A stretch of DNA of 19,291 nt, taken from positions 1 to 19,291 of the forward strand of contig JAEEXJ010000065.1 in NCBI GenBank assembly GCA_016291475.1. Direction: 5' to 3'. The stretch is from Lachnospiraceae bacterium (GTDB lineage Bacteria; Bacillota_A; Clostridia; Lachnospirales; Lachnospiraceae). Position 1 is the first letter of the stretch; each line of letters starts with the position of its first letter. Below are positions 1-8,320 of this stretch, one piece after another. A program made the translations under genes and the position numbers. Under the pieces are notes generated by a model that saw only the letters and a program-made list of their open reading frames with translations, was not told where the DNA came from and ran no database searches.

Positions 1-644
1 GTGGGTGAGATCATCGGAAGTGTGATCTTGAAAAAGATCCTTAAAGAACCCGTACCGTCAACTTTCGCAGCATTGTAGTAAGTGCTGTTAACTGAAGCAA
101 GGGCGCTTGTAAGGAGCAGAACCTTAAAAGGAAGAACCACCCAGATGATGTAGAAGCACATTACGAACATCTTGGCCCAGTAAGGTCCGTCTATGAAATC
201 AACGCTTTCCCCGCCGAAGAAATTGATGAGCAGGTTTATGAGGCCGTCGGAGTAGGCAGTCTTTTTAAACAGAACCATGAACACCAGACCGACTGCCAGT
301 GTATTGGTGACATAGGGCAGGAAATATACGGTCTGGAACAGTTCACGTAATTTGGTTATCGAATTAAGTGCAAGAGAAATAAGAAGAGCAAAGCCGGTGG
401 AAAGAGGCACGGTTATGATAACCATGACAAACGTGTTCTTCACCGCCTGAAGAAAATACGTATCGTGAAGTACATACGAGAAATTATAAAAGCCCGTTCC
501 GGACGAACGTCCGGAGACAAAATTGTATCCCTCCTCAAATGAATATACGAATACATCCATAAGAGGATAGACCATGAATATGATCATGAATACGAGCGCA
601 GGCAGCAGATACAGCCAGGCTTTCAGATTATTCTTTTCCGTCAT
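1..644 (-). CDS. Sugar ABC transporter permease, CUT1 (UgpA/MalF-like), 3' end cut by window edge
   Basis: This is an integral membrane subunit of a carbohydrate ABC importer. The reading frame runs from an ATG at 644 to the window edge without a stop and gives 214 residues; family members have about 300, so roughly the last third is missing. A hydrophobic first segment covers residues 10-30 (LYLLPALVFMIIFMVYPL), followed by further membrane segments near 70-95, 105-126 and 158-182. The family loop that contacts the ATPase (EAA motif) is seen at about 189-211 as YYNAAKVDGTGSLRIFFKI then LP. The start overlaps the stop of the FRG gene (ATGA), with an AGGT as weak ribosome binding site. It is the last visible gene of the left operon. 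The ATPase two genes upstream is of the matching type. The substrate cannot be told from sequence; the second permease and binding protein would lie left of the window. Confidence 0.9.
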   Translation of the reverse strand, partial: MTEKNNLKAWLYLLPALVFMIIFMVYPLMDVFVYSFEEGYNFVSGRSSGTGFYNFSYVLHDTYFLQAVKNTFVMVIITVPLSTGFALLISLALNSITKLRELFQTVYFLPYVTNTLAVGLVFMVLFKKTAYSDGLINLLINFFGGESVDFIDGPYWAKMFVMCFYIIWVVLPFKVLLLTSALASVNSTYYNAAKVDGTGSLRIFFKITLPMISP

Positions 645-1417
645 TTCGTTACCTGTCCGGGAGTATTTCCGTATTTGATGGTGCTTACAAGGTCCTTGAT
701 CTTACCGACGTTCATAAAGAGTGAATCCTCGGAGATATGCTTTTCGGCAAGCTCTTCGAGTATTCTGGTTTTGTGATCCGCCGATATCACTATCGTGTCA
801 AAAACTTCCTTCTGGTCAATTCCTTCTTTCTGAAGGATCTTCTCGAGCGGCATTTCATCCCTTCCCCAAAGAAGGAACAGTCCGCGCTGGGAATAGAGTC
901 TGTCAAACTGTCTTGTGGCCTCTATGAAGATGGGCATATCCAGTCCGTCGTCCCCCATCCTTGTGTCGCTCTTATCAACGTAGTGCTGCAGCCATTTGTA
1001 CAGATACTCGTTGTTTTTATTTACCTGAGCGCTGTTTTTTCCGTACTTTTTAAGGAGCCATTCATACCTGCTCTTGTTAAATACATATACCTTGCCGTCA
1101 CGGTCTCCGTATCTTCCCTTTGCATCGAAGCATGCAAAAAATAGAGCTACGGTATACGAATACGAGAAATCAAGAAGTCTCGTATGCAGTGAAAAATGCT
1201 GGGCTATCTCGATGCAGGTAAGTTCGTCATATCCGAAAACCTTCTGCATCTCATCAACGAAGCGGAACATCTGCATATCCGCTGTCTGAATGTGCTTGGC
1301 TCTGAGACCGGAAGGTATCAGCACAAAATCACTTACGGGCTGTCCCCTGAAAAGAATGATGTCCCCTCTTCCGTCCAGTGCCTCGCAATACTCATCATAT
1401 GAAGTTATCTTATCCAT
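641..1417 (-). CDS. FRG-domain protein of unknown function
   Basis: This 258-residue soluble protein carries the FRG domain, named for its Phe-Arg-Gly signature. Visible marks are FRG at residues 23-25 (ILFRGQ), QH at 73-74, TRLLDFS at 79-85, ALFFA at 91-95, a second region with FDRLYSQRGLFLLWG at 171-185, and the typical tail in which a lysine-rich helix (ADHKTRILEEL) precedes a stretch ending in DLVSTIKYG. No signal peptide or membrane segment is seen. No biochemical activity for the domain is assumed here. FRG proteins usually turn up as stand-alone or accessory-region genes; this one is locked inside a transporter operon: its ATG shares one base with the ATPase stop (TAATG) and its stop overlaps the permease start (ATGA). 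The ribosome binding site is weak (GAGA), so translation probably depends on coupling with the ATPase gene. Domain identity is confident; role unknown. Confidence 0.85.
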   Translation of the reverse strand: MDKITSYDEYCEALDGRGDIILFRGQPVSDFVLIPSGLRAKHIQTADMQMFRFVDEMQKVFGYDELTCIEIAQHFSLHTRLLDFSYSYTVALFFACFDAKGRYGDRDGKVYVFNKSRYEWLLKKYGKNSAQVNKNNEYLYKWLQHYVDKSDTRMGDDGLDMPIFIEATRQFDRLYSQRGLFLLWGRDEMPLEKILQKEGIDQKEVFDTIVISADHKTRILEELAEKHISEDSLFMNVGKIKDLVSTIKYGNTPGQVTK

Positions 1418-2523
1418 TACTGTTTCTCTTTTCCGAATCGTATCCTTGCTCCGGTTTCGGGATCAAACAGATGAACCTTACCGGGTCTGAGATTAAAGGC
1501 TACCGTAGCGGAATCCTCATCGAGTCTCATATCGGAATCGATGATCGATCTTACTACAGGTGCCTCACACTTATCATTTTTGGATACAATGCTTATATCT
1601 CGGCCCATTACCTCAACTCTGTCAAGTGCGCATTTAAACGGACCGTTTTTATCGTATGTAAAACCTTCGGGTCTTATTCCGACGGTTACTTTTCCGTCCT
1701 TTACACCGGGAACGGTCAGGACGCAGTCATCGCCGATGTAGAGCTTTTCAGCGTTTACTTTTCCTTCAAAAACATTTATTGCCGGAGTTCCGAGGAATTT
1801 GGCAACAAAAAGATTTGCGGGATCGTCATATACTTCCTGCGGTTTTCCGAACTGGTGGAGTTCTCCGTCTTTCATGACCACGATCAGATCGGAAATGCTC
1901 ATTGCTTCCTCCTGATCATGTGTTACGAATACGGTCGTAACTCCGGTTTCTCTCTGGATCCTTCTGATCTCTTCTCTTGTCTGAAGTCTGAGTCTGGCAT
2001 CCAGATTGGACAGAGGCTCATCCATAAGGAGTAATCTCGGAGTTTTGATAAGAGCTCTGGCAATGGCAACCCTCTGTTGCTGACCGCCCGATAACTCCTT
2101 GGGTTTTCTCTCCAATAAATTTTCTATTTGAACCAGGGCAGCGACTTTTTCCGCGTTCTCGCGCATCTGCTCCTTGGTCATTTTCTCTTCGCCCTTAAGA
2201 TTACCCAGAGGGAAGATTATATTGTTATATACACTCATGTGCGGATAAAGAGCGTAGTTTTGGAAAACCATGCCCACTCCGCGCAGTTCGGGACTGATCT
2301 GCGTAACGTCATCCTCACCGAAGATGATCTTACCTTCCGTGGGTTTTTCCAGTCCGCAGATCATATTGAGTATGGTACTTTTTCCGCATCCGGAAGGACC
2401 GAGAAGTGCGACCAGCTTGCCGTCGGGAATCTCAAAGGAAAAATCCTTTACCGCAGTTACCGCATCACCCTTTCCTCCTCTGGGAGGGAATACTTTTGTC
2501 AATTTATCCAGAACTACTTTCAT
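1417..2523 (-). CDS. Sugar ABC transporter ATPase, UgpC/MalK type
   Basis: This 368-residue ATPase would power a CUT1 carbohydrate importer from the cytoplasmic face. It is complete: Walker A GPSGCGKST at residues 42-50, Q-loop glutamine 88 in VFQNYALYPHMSV, signature LSGGQQQR at 144-151, Walker B LLLMDEP at 164-170, and switch histidine 202 in FVTHDQEEA. The roughly 120 residues after 245 form the OB-fold/TOBE regulatory domain of this subfamily, with VGIRPEGF inside it. Length fits MalK/UgpC proteins (about 360-380). The start is fixed by GGAG at 2531-2534, seven bases before the ATG. The stop of tldE lies 13 bases upstream. In this group one ATPase may serve several sugar importers, so its partner permease need not be the only one. 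Function as ATPase is certain; the transported sugar is not. Confidence 0.95.
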   Translation of the reverse strand: MKVVLDKLTKVFPPRGGKGDAVTAVKDFSFEIPDGKLVALLGPSGCGKSTILNMICGLEKPTEGKIIFGEDDVTQISPELRGVGMVFQNYALYPHMSVYNNIIFPLGNLKGEEKMTKEQMRENAEKVAALVQIENLLERKPKELSGGQQQRVAIARALIKTPRLLLMDEPLSNLDARLRLQTREEIRRIQRETGVTTVFVTHDQEEAMSISDLIVVMKDGELHQFGKPQEVYDDPANLFVAKFLGTPAINVFEGKVNAEKLYIGDDCVLTVPGVKDGKVTVGIRPEGFTYDKNGPFKCALDRVEVMGRDISIVSKNDKCEAPVVRSIIDSDMRLDEDSATVAFNLRPGKVHLFDPETGARIRFGKEKQ

Positions 2524-2536
2524 AACTATTCTCCGT

Positions 2537-3823
2537 TTACTCTGCTCCCGTCACGGTAACACCGGACAATCTGGTAAGTGTGGGAATAAGAGCATTATCG
2601 TATCTTGTTCTCTCTTCGCTCATCTTCATATCGGCCATGAGCTTTCTCAAATTACCCGAAACAGATCCGCCCGTAACAGGCTTTACGCTTCCGTCTGCCC
2701 CATGAAGATATGCCAGTCTGATCTCTCCGAAAATATCTCCGGTAAGAGTATCCACCTGAAAATCCGAGAAATATACGCACTCGAGAACAGGTCCTTTCAT
2801 AAGGTCTTCGGTAGTATGAGTACCTCCGGATACTTCGTAATTACTGAGCATGAAGGTGTCTTTTTCACCCATGTAATACGAGAATCTGGTACTTCCGTGG
2901 AATGCCTTGGGAACGAAATCTTCCATAAGGACTTCATCACGGATGGGGCTTCCTTCCGCATCGACTTCACGGTTTTGTGATGAACCCGGAAGATTCTTGA
3001 CGGCCTTCATGGTAACCTTATCACCCTTGATTCCTTCCAATACCGGCTTATTCTTCTCAAGAGGTGAATACTTCATGCAGATATAAGCTATATCCAGCGC
3101 ATCTTTGAAGAATTCATAAATCCTTACCGCATCATCGCTTGAAAATACTACGTCATAAGTTTCAAGCGAAGGTGTCTTTTCCGCCTTAAGTCTGTTTCTT
3201 CCGTGCTTCATGGTAGAAGCCACATTTCTCCTGATATCGTCTTTAAGGCAAAGACCGGAATCATAAAGATTGTAGAATTCTATTTCCTGCTCACGGTTTT
3301 TGGCATTTACTACGGTCTCGAGGAGCGATACGGGATACTTCTCGGTTACATCAATGCCGGTGCTGGTAACTATCCTTCTGGTTATGGATGAAACAAATAT
3401 CTCATAGCTGTTCAGAAAGGCTTCATCATCTTCTTCCAGATTCTTCATGGTATCGATGAAATCACCGGAGATCTTATTGATGTCCGCATCCTCCATGGCA
3501 GGAATCTCGGAATATGCGGGAGCCTTAAGCTCATAATATGCATCCTGAACAAGGCTTGCCTGATAGATCAGATCCTTAATGGTAAGTTCCACATACTCTC
3601 TTGTCTCATCAGGGCCCATGTCCGCACTTGCAGTTCCCACAGACTTTTTGTCTTCCGACATTACATAAACGGTGATCTGGATGTTTTCAATGTCCTTGGA
3701 TCTGTTCTGATCAAGGCTGTGACGGATAAAATAAAACTCCCATCCCTTAGTCACCGTATCGGTTATTCTCCACGCAAAAGCTCCGCTGTTTTCAAGGAGC
3801 TCCTTAATCATATCTATTTTCAT
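2537..3823 (-). CDS. tldE: TldE/PmbA-like subunit of the TldD/TldE metalloprotease
   Basis: This 428-residue protein is the second member of the TldD/PmbA pair. In the family TldE is the non-metal-binding partner that forms a heterodimer with TldD; in E. coli the pair degrades unfolded peptides and is needed to mature the peptide antibiotic microcin B17. Here the sequence has the family fold layout: an N-terminal mixed region, a central region with SLLETVVNAKNREQEIEFYN, and a C-terminal domain with FSYYMGEKDTFMLSNYEVSGG and TLTGDIFGEIRLAYL. No HExxxH zinc motif is present, as expected for TldE and unlike the preceding gene. The ATG overlaps the tldD stop by one base (TAATG) with GAGG eight bases before it. 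It is slightly shorter than E. coli TldE. Assignment to the pair is strong because of the context; the substrate is unknown. Confidence 0.88.
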   Translation of the reverse strand: MKIDMIKELLENSGAFAWRITDTVTKGWEFYFIRHSLDQNRSKDIENIQITVYVMSEDKKSVGTASADMGPDETREYVELTIKDLIYQASLVQDAYYELKAPAYSEIPAMEDADINKISGDFIDTMKNLEEDDEAFLNSYEIFVSSITRRIVTSTGIDVTEKYPVSLLETVVNAKNREQEIEFYNLYDSGLCLKDDIRRNVASTMKHGRNRLKAEKTPSLETYDVVFSSDDAVRIYEFFKDALDIAYICMKYSPLEKNKPVLEGIKGDKVTMKAVKNLPGSSQNREVDAEGSPIRDEVLMEDFVPKAFHGSTRFSYYMGEKDTFMLSNYEVSGGTHTTEDLMKGPVLECVYFSDFQVDTLTGDIFGEIRLAYLHGADGSVKPVTGGSVSGNLRKLMADMKMSEERTRYDNALIPTLTRLSGVTVTGAE

Positions 3824-5256
3824 TATCCGAGCCTCGCTTTCGTCTTAAGATAAGGGCCACCGTCCGCAACCTTGACCCATTCTTTATGTCCCTTGCCGCA
3901 TCCGCCGCTTCCGAATACGAGGCGATCTTTTGAGCACATGGATATATTACCGAGAAGATCGGGCACATATCCTGTCATGATGACGGGAGAAACAACTCTT
4001 CCGGTAAGTTTGCCATCTTTGATCTCACGTCCCTTTTGGATGATGCACTGGATTCCCCAATGTTTGGGATCTTCCATTCCGCTCTCCATACCTTCAAGGA
4101 GATACCCGTACTTAACGGACTCGATCATTTCTTCCTTGGTATACTCTCCGGAATCAAACATGGTATTGGTCATTCGGGTATATACCTTATGTGCGAAATT
4201 CTCCCTCTTTCCGTTTCCGGTAGGATGGAAACCGAGTCTCTTTGCGGCAAGCGCATCACAGATTCCGGATCTTAAGATTCCTTTTTCGATCTCTACTACA
4301 TCCCCGGCCATAACACCTTCGTCATCGAAGAAATAGCTGGTTACATTATCCGCACAAAGGGCACCCTCATGCATGGTAACATTATCGGATGCTACTCTCT
4401 TTCCGATGTAATCCTCACCGAGAGCTCTGTGTTTTACGAACATATCCATTTCCACACCGTGTCCGAACGCTTCATGTGCGATAAGACCGGTGACCTCCGG
4501 GGATGTGATGACCTCATACTCTCCGGGCTCGATAGGATCTGCTGTAAGAAGCTCTTCTGCATTTTTTACAACATCGGGAAGATAATCTTCGAGCTCATCA
4601 AACATCTCAGGTCCTTTGATTCCAGAAATGCTCTTGTAGTCTTCATCGACTTTATTATCTTTTCTGACGACAACGGCAAGCATTCCCTCACTGTATACAT
4701 AAGACTGTCTGAGGTCTCTGTTTTTGGTGAGGAACATCTTGCTGATGTGGGTCGACTGCGCATTGGCCATACACTCGATAACATTTTCACCCATCTTCAT
4801 TCCCTTATCGGAAATGGCAATGAGTTTGTCCGCAAGCGCCTTGATATCTGTCTTTTCAGGAAGAGATCCGGTCTCTTTTTCACCGAAGAAAGTAAGAGGC
4901 TCATCATCAAGCACATCCGTTTCGTAGATTTCGGAGCCGGTCTTTGCAAGAAGTTCATCCTGCATGGCCAGCTCTTCACGGATCCTTTTGATGATTGAGG
5001 CGGTATCACCCCAATCCGCATTGTTTACCGCATACTCACTGTACTTTTTATTCTTGCAGACTCTGAAGACTACTCCTCTTTCCGTAGTCATGGTCTTGTT
5101 CGATATGCTCCTTGCCCTGCTGCCGATCCTGATGACAAGACCTTTTGAATCTGTGCAGAGTGCACTTACATAATCATGATCTTTCCCAAGATCATCTATG
5201 ACTTCTTTGACATGAGGAGCTATGGATGTCAAATACTCTGAAAATGGTGCTTTCAA
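3823..5256 (-). CDS. tldD: TldD metalloprotease, catalytic subunit, TTG start
   Basis: This 477-residue protein is the zinc-binding catalytic half of the TldD/TldE peptidase. The metal motif HEAFGH (HExxxH) is at residues 261-266, and the conserved C-terminal cysteine is at 453 in SGGCGKGHKEW, which in the family completes the metal site. The usual closing block VADGGPYLKTKARLG is intact. Length fits the family (about 480). An in-frame stop, which is also the LicD stop at 5263-5265, sits just upstream, and the only early start codon is TTG at 5254-5256; the next in-frame Met is residue 56, too late for the fold. A nearby ATG at 5264-5266 is in another frame. GGAAAGGAA lies about nine bases before the TTG. 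The gene is coupled to tldE by a one-base overlap. Cytoplasmic, no signal peptide. Confidence 0.93.
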   Translation of the reverse strand: MKAPFSEYLTSIAPHVKEVIDDLGKDHDYVSALCTDSKGLVIRIGSRARSISNKTMTTERGVVFRVCKNKKYSEYAVNNADWGDTASIIKRIREELAMQDELLAKTGSEIYETDVLDDEPLTFFGEKETGSLPEKTDIKALADKLIAISDKGMKMGENVIECMANAQSTHISKMFLTKNRDLRQSYVYSEGMLAVVVRKDNKVDEDYKSISGIKGPEMFDELEDYLPDVVKNAEELLTADPIEPGEYEVITSPEVTGLIAHEAFGHGVEMDMFVKHRALGEDYIGKRVASDNVTMHEGALCADNVTSYFFDDEGVMAGDVVEIEKGILRSGICDALAAKRLGFHPTGNGKRENFAHKVYTRMTNTMFDSGEYTKEEMIESVKYGYLLEGMESGMEDPKHWGIQCIIQKGREIKDGKLTGRVVSPVIMTGYVPDLLGNISMCSKDRLVFGSGGCGKGHKEWVKVADGGPYLKTKARLG

Positions 5257-5274
5257 TTTCTTTCATTCCTTTCC
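5254..5274 (-). promoter_or_regulatory. Ribosome binding site deciding the TTG start of tldD
   Basis: On the minus strand GGAAAGGAATGA is followed by AAGAAA and TTG. The purine-rich run ends about nine bases before the TTG but only one base before the out-of-frame ATG at 5264-5266, so spacing favours the TTG. The same bases carry the last codons and stop of the upstream LicD gene. Confidence 0.6.
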
Positions 5275-6324
5275 GTATATTTTATCGAGAAGAACCTTTT
5301 TCTCAGGATCCTCATCATAAATATCACTTATATAATAATCGGGCATGAAGCCTTTCATATCGGGGTTTTTGATAATATAATCCCTGACCCATCTCTCCTG
5401 TTTTTTGTAGTAAGGATAATCGTGGGGGGATACATTGCGGGGTTCCATGTAACGGGCTCCGTAATTTCTCTTAAGGATCTCATCATATCCCGCCGGAATA
5501 GGTATCGAGCCGGATTCAAACGGAGCCTCAATGGTTTTGGCAAAAGCTTCTTTTGGAAAGATCATATTTCTATGGTTTAGGGCCATATGAGCCATACATG
5601 CCACTTCGTCCGAATCTTTTCCCTTGGTATATGAAGAGATCATCACGGCCAGTTCATTGAGCTGGTTTAAAATATCCCCGTTTTTATCGATTCGGTATCC
5701 GGTCACTTCGAAAATGGAATCATAAGCTTCATCCAGATTGATGTTTCCGAAATTTCCGTCGACAACCTTATAATTGGTCCAATTCAGACTCTTGTATCTG
5801 AATGCCACATTGATCAGATAAGAGAAGATCTGAATGTTGATATCATACTCCTGCTTACTTCGTGGAATATAATCCAAAGGGTAGACATCAAGTCCTACCG
5901 TATAAGGAAACATGCAGTGGGACTTAAGATAATCAGGATCAAAATCGGCAAGATTGTTATTGTTGATACGGGTGATACCCATATAATCCACATATCTTCC
6001 CTCTTCGGGAATAGTCCGGTCAAAATGATCGATCTGATATCCCGGCATCTCTTTGGCGGCATATCGAAGGAACATTGTGTAATCCGAACGCATCATGCAT
6101 ACATCTATGTCATCATCCCAGGGGATAAATCCTTTGTGCCTGACAGCGCCCAGAAGAGTTCCGCAGAATGCGTACCACTTTAATCCATGTTTTGAACATA
6201 CCCTGTCGAAATCCTGCAAAACCTGAAGCTGGGCACCCCAGCATCTTTTCATCAGGGAATTAACTTTGAAACCGGATCTTTCTTCATCTGTGAAAAAATC
6301 TTCAGTCAGTTCAAAACCCAACAT
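5263..6324 (-). CDS. LicD-family phosphotransferase, second of a tandem pair
   Basis: This 353-residue protein belongs to the LicD family, members of which have a nucleotidyltransferase-like fold and transfer phosphocholine or other phospho-groups to cell-surface glycans and teichoic acids. The core block lies at residues 26-75: MKRCWGAQ, then FCGTLLGAVRHKGFIPWD and the acidic cluster DDDID that should bind metal. The C-terminal part has the motif RNYGARYM followed by SPHDYPYY. The frame is open further upstream to an ATG at 6357, but the ATG at 6324 is the better start: AAGGAG sits six to nine bases before it, it avoids a 22-base overlap, and the protein then aligns from its first residues with the neighbour paralogue. 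The acceptor and the transferred group are not known. It is 6 nt from tldD. No signal peptide. Confidence 0.88.
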   Translation of the reverse strand: MLGFELTEDFFTDEERSGFKVNSLMKRCWGAQLQVLQDFDRVCSKHGLKWYAFCGTLLGAVRHKGFIPWDDDIDVCMMRSDYTMFLRYAAKEMPGYQIDHFDRTIPEEGRYVDYMGITRINNNNLADFDPDYLKSHCMFPYTVGLDVYPLDYIPRSKQEYDINIQIFSYLINVAFRYKSLNWTNYKVVDGNFGNINLDEAYDSIFEVTGYRIDKNGDILNQLNELAVMISSYTKGKDSDEVACMAHMALNHRNMIFPKEAFAKTIEAPFESGSIPIPAGYDEILKRNYGARYMEPRNVSPHDYPYYKKQERWVRDYIIKNPDMKGFMPDYYISDIYDEDPEKKVLLDKIYGKE

Positions 6325-6338
6325 AAATCTTCTCCTTA
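6322..6338 (-). promoter_or_regulatory. Ribosome binding site deciding the second LicD start
   Basis: The minus strand reads TAAGGAGAAGATTTATG. The stop codon of the first LicD gene (TAA, 6336-6338) overlaps the AAGGAG site, which is well placed for the ATG at 6322-6324 and not for the upstream ATG at 6355-6357. Confidence 0.7.
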
Positions 6339-7325
6339 GAGATATTTTCGGATCCATTCATCCGATACGGCATCGGGATGCCTTTCCAAAAACTTCCTCA
6401 TAACTTTCTGATGGGATGCGTAATATGGATATTCATGAGGCGAGTGGATTACCGGGATCATGTATCGTGCCCCGTAATTTTGTCTCAGCAGGGTATCGTA
6501 TCCGACCGGAATGTAAACATATCCGGTTTCAAAAGGGACTGTAAGCAACCTTTCAAAACACTCCTTCGGAAACATCATCCTATCGCCCTCAAAAGTAATA
6601 TGTCCTATATTTCCGATATATTTTCCGTCTTCTTCGGAATTCATCGAATCCGTCATGTCGATCAGGATATTAAGCTGCCTTATGATGTCTTTCTCAAGGT
6701 CGAATTCATATCCGGTGACAACTGATATCTCTGCCAAAAGCTGTGAAGGTTCCAAACGATTTCCGTCCTTATCGGTCAAAGGTCCCGCGCCGGCAAGAAT
6801 CTTTCTGCAAAGTTCCGTAGCCTGTTTTATTTTGTAATGAAGCTGCTTGTGAGCATCTCTCTCCTCGGAATCCTCAACTATATAATCCAGCGGATATACA
6901 TCAAGTCCGGCAGGATACGGAAATGAGCAGAACTGAGCCAGCTTTTCTTCTTCGAAAATAATGGTTCTGGTATTGTTAACCCTTGTGATACAGTCATATT
7001 CATGATCGCCTTCATCATAATTGATGATCGCGTATCCGACCGGGAATTCCGAAGGAGCAATCTGAAGAAACTTTTCGTAGTCATCCCTGAGCATGGCAAC
7101 ATCCATATCATCATCCCAGGGGATGAATCCCTTATGTCTCACGGACCCCAGAAGAGTTCCGCAATATGCAAACCACTTAAGCCCCTGCTTTTCGCAGACC
7201 CTGTCAAATTCCTCCAGGACCTTCAGTTGGGCTCCCCAACACCGTTTCATCAGTTCGGGGACAGTAAAGCCGCTTCGCTGTTCTTCGGCAAAAAAATTGT
7301 TATCCAATTCAAAATGAACGGACAC
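6336..7325 (-). CDS. LicD-family phosphotransferase, first of a tandem pair, GTG start
   Basis: This 329-residue LicD-family protein is a paralogue of the next gene. The shared pattern begins at residue 5 (FELDNNFF, RSGFTV, MKRCWGAQ at 26-33) and includes the core GTLLGSVRHKGFIPW at 56-70 with the acidic cluster DDDMDV at 71-76. The end shows NYGARYM and SPHEYPYY as in the partner. The reading frame starts with GTG at 7323-7325, supported by GGAGG five bases upstream; no ATG gives the N-terminus shared with the paralogue. The upstream SPL stop is two bases away (TAGAAGTG on the minus strand). Family knowledge suggests transfer of a phosphorylated group such as phosphocholine to a surface glycan; the exact substrate is not visible. 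Confidence 0.88.
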   Translation of the reverse strand: MSVHFELDNNFFAEEQRSGFTVPELMKRCWGAQLKVLEEFDRVCEKQGLKWFAYCGTLLGSVRHKGFIPWDDDMDVAMLRDDYEKFLQIAPSEFPVGYAIINYDEGDHEYDCITRVNNTRTIIFEEEKLAQFCSFPYPAGLDVYPLDYIVEDSEERDAHKQLHYKIKQATELCRKILAGAGPLTDKDGNRLEPSQLLAEISVVTGYEFDLEKDIIRQLNILIDMTDSMNSEEDGKYIGNIGHITFEGDRMMFPKECFERLLTVPFETGYVYIPVGYDTLLRQNYGARYMIPVIHSPHEYPYYASHQKVMRKFLERHPDAVSDEWIRKYL

Positions 7326-7327
7326 TT

Positions 7328-8320
7328 CTACCTCCAGTCATATATGCGGATCCCGGGGCATTTTTCCGAGATCAGCTGCTTCACCTGATCTTCCATACTT
7401 GTTCTGACTTTCTCGGGATACTGATAATATCCGCCCTCACAGATATAGGGATATTGAATGACCTCCGATTCAGGAAATTTCTTTCTCATATTTTTGAGAT
7501 ACTGATCGGATATTCTGAAGGACCCTACACTGATATCCCTGACTTTGGCCAAATCTATCGAGGAGGAAACCTTACGGATCATTTCGGCATAGGCATTCTT
7601 CCGGTTCCTGAAATAGATCATGGGGTCAAAACACAGCCTTACGGGAAAGCCTGCTTCCATCGCCGCATTTACCGCAGATATCCTCTCATCCAGCCCCGGT
7701 GTTCCTTTTTCAAATCTTGTTATAACCTCTTCAGGTGACAGAGTAAAAGCAAATATGGCTCTGTCGCTTACGGGAAGCTTATCGTAAATGTCGGTTCGCG
7801 AGCATTTTGTGCGAATCTCCACACTTATATTCTCGTGCCCATAAGCCTCCCGGCACCACTCTTCCACATATCCCGTAATACTCTCAAGAGCATTAAGGTC
7901 TGTGTTATAGGATGCACATACATATACGGGGAATTGTTTTTCCAATTCCTCAAGTTCCTTAAAAGTCTCTCTTATATCCGTAAAAATGCATATATCCCGG
8001 CCGGGATACATGCCCTTCAGAAAACAATATTCGCAATCATATATGCAGTTCATCACTCCCGGAGAGTAATAAAAATGCTCATTTCCGAAGCTCTGACAAA
8101 CCGGTGCGCCTTCATACAGATGCTTTCCGGGATTGCGGGCCAGAATAAGAGATCTTCCCGTAGAAGAATTCTCCCTCCTGAGATTAAAAACATCCTTGTA
8201 ATGCTCTATATACTGCGGCTCATGGCACCCGACCCTCTCAAGGATCCTTTCAGTCTCTGCATCCGATGCCGCATTCTTTTCGACATATATATTCTCAAAA
8301 AGAGCATGCGACATGATCAT
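7328..8320 (-). CDS. SPL-family (spore photoproduct lyase-like) radical SAM protein
   Basis: This protein of about 330 residues is a radical SAM enzyme of the spore photoproduct lyase family. Counting from the chosen start, the iron-sulfur cysteines are C92, C96 and C99 in NCIYDCEYCFLKGMY, the CX3CX2C pattern. The family's catalytic cysteine, which passes a hydrogen atom to the repaired thymine, has a plausible counterpart at C135 in VCASYNTDLNALESITGY. If so, the enzyme could repair the thymine dimer formed in UV-irradiated dry DNA; related family members have other or unknown roles. The frame is open to 8380, but the Met codons at 8320 or 8314 are better: GGAG lies 4 or 10 bases upstream of them. 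The start overlaps the end of the 77-aa gene by about 26 bases. It is followed after two bases by the first LicD gene. Confidence 0.85.
   Translation of the reverse strand: MIMSHALFENIYVEKNAASDAETERILERVGCHEPQYIEHYKDVFNLRRENSSTGRSLILARNPGKHLYEGAPVCQSFGNEHFYYSPGVMNCIYDCEYCFLKGMYPGRDICIFTDIRETFKELEELEKQFPVYVCASYNTDLNALESITGYVEEWCREAYGHENISVEIRTKCSRTDIYDKLPVSDRAIFAFTLSPEEVITRFEKGTPGLDERISAVNAAMEAGFPVRLCFDPMIYFRNRKNAYAEMIRKVSSSIDLAKVRDISVGSFRISDQYLKNMRKKFPESEVIQYPYICEGGYYQYPEKVRTSMEDQVKQLISEKCPGIRIYDWR

Noticed and set aside
1378..2034. A 218-codon open frame on the plus strand
   Set aside because: It lies fully opposite the ABC ATPase and the FRG gene, whose motifs are beyond doubt, and shows no recognisable domain.
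6325..6357. Longer N-terminus of the second LicD protein from the ATG at 6357
   Set aside because: It would overlap the previous gene by 22 bases and has no ribosome binding site, while the ATG at 6324 has AAGGAG and aligns with the paralogue.
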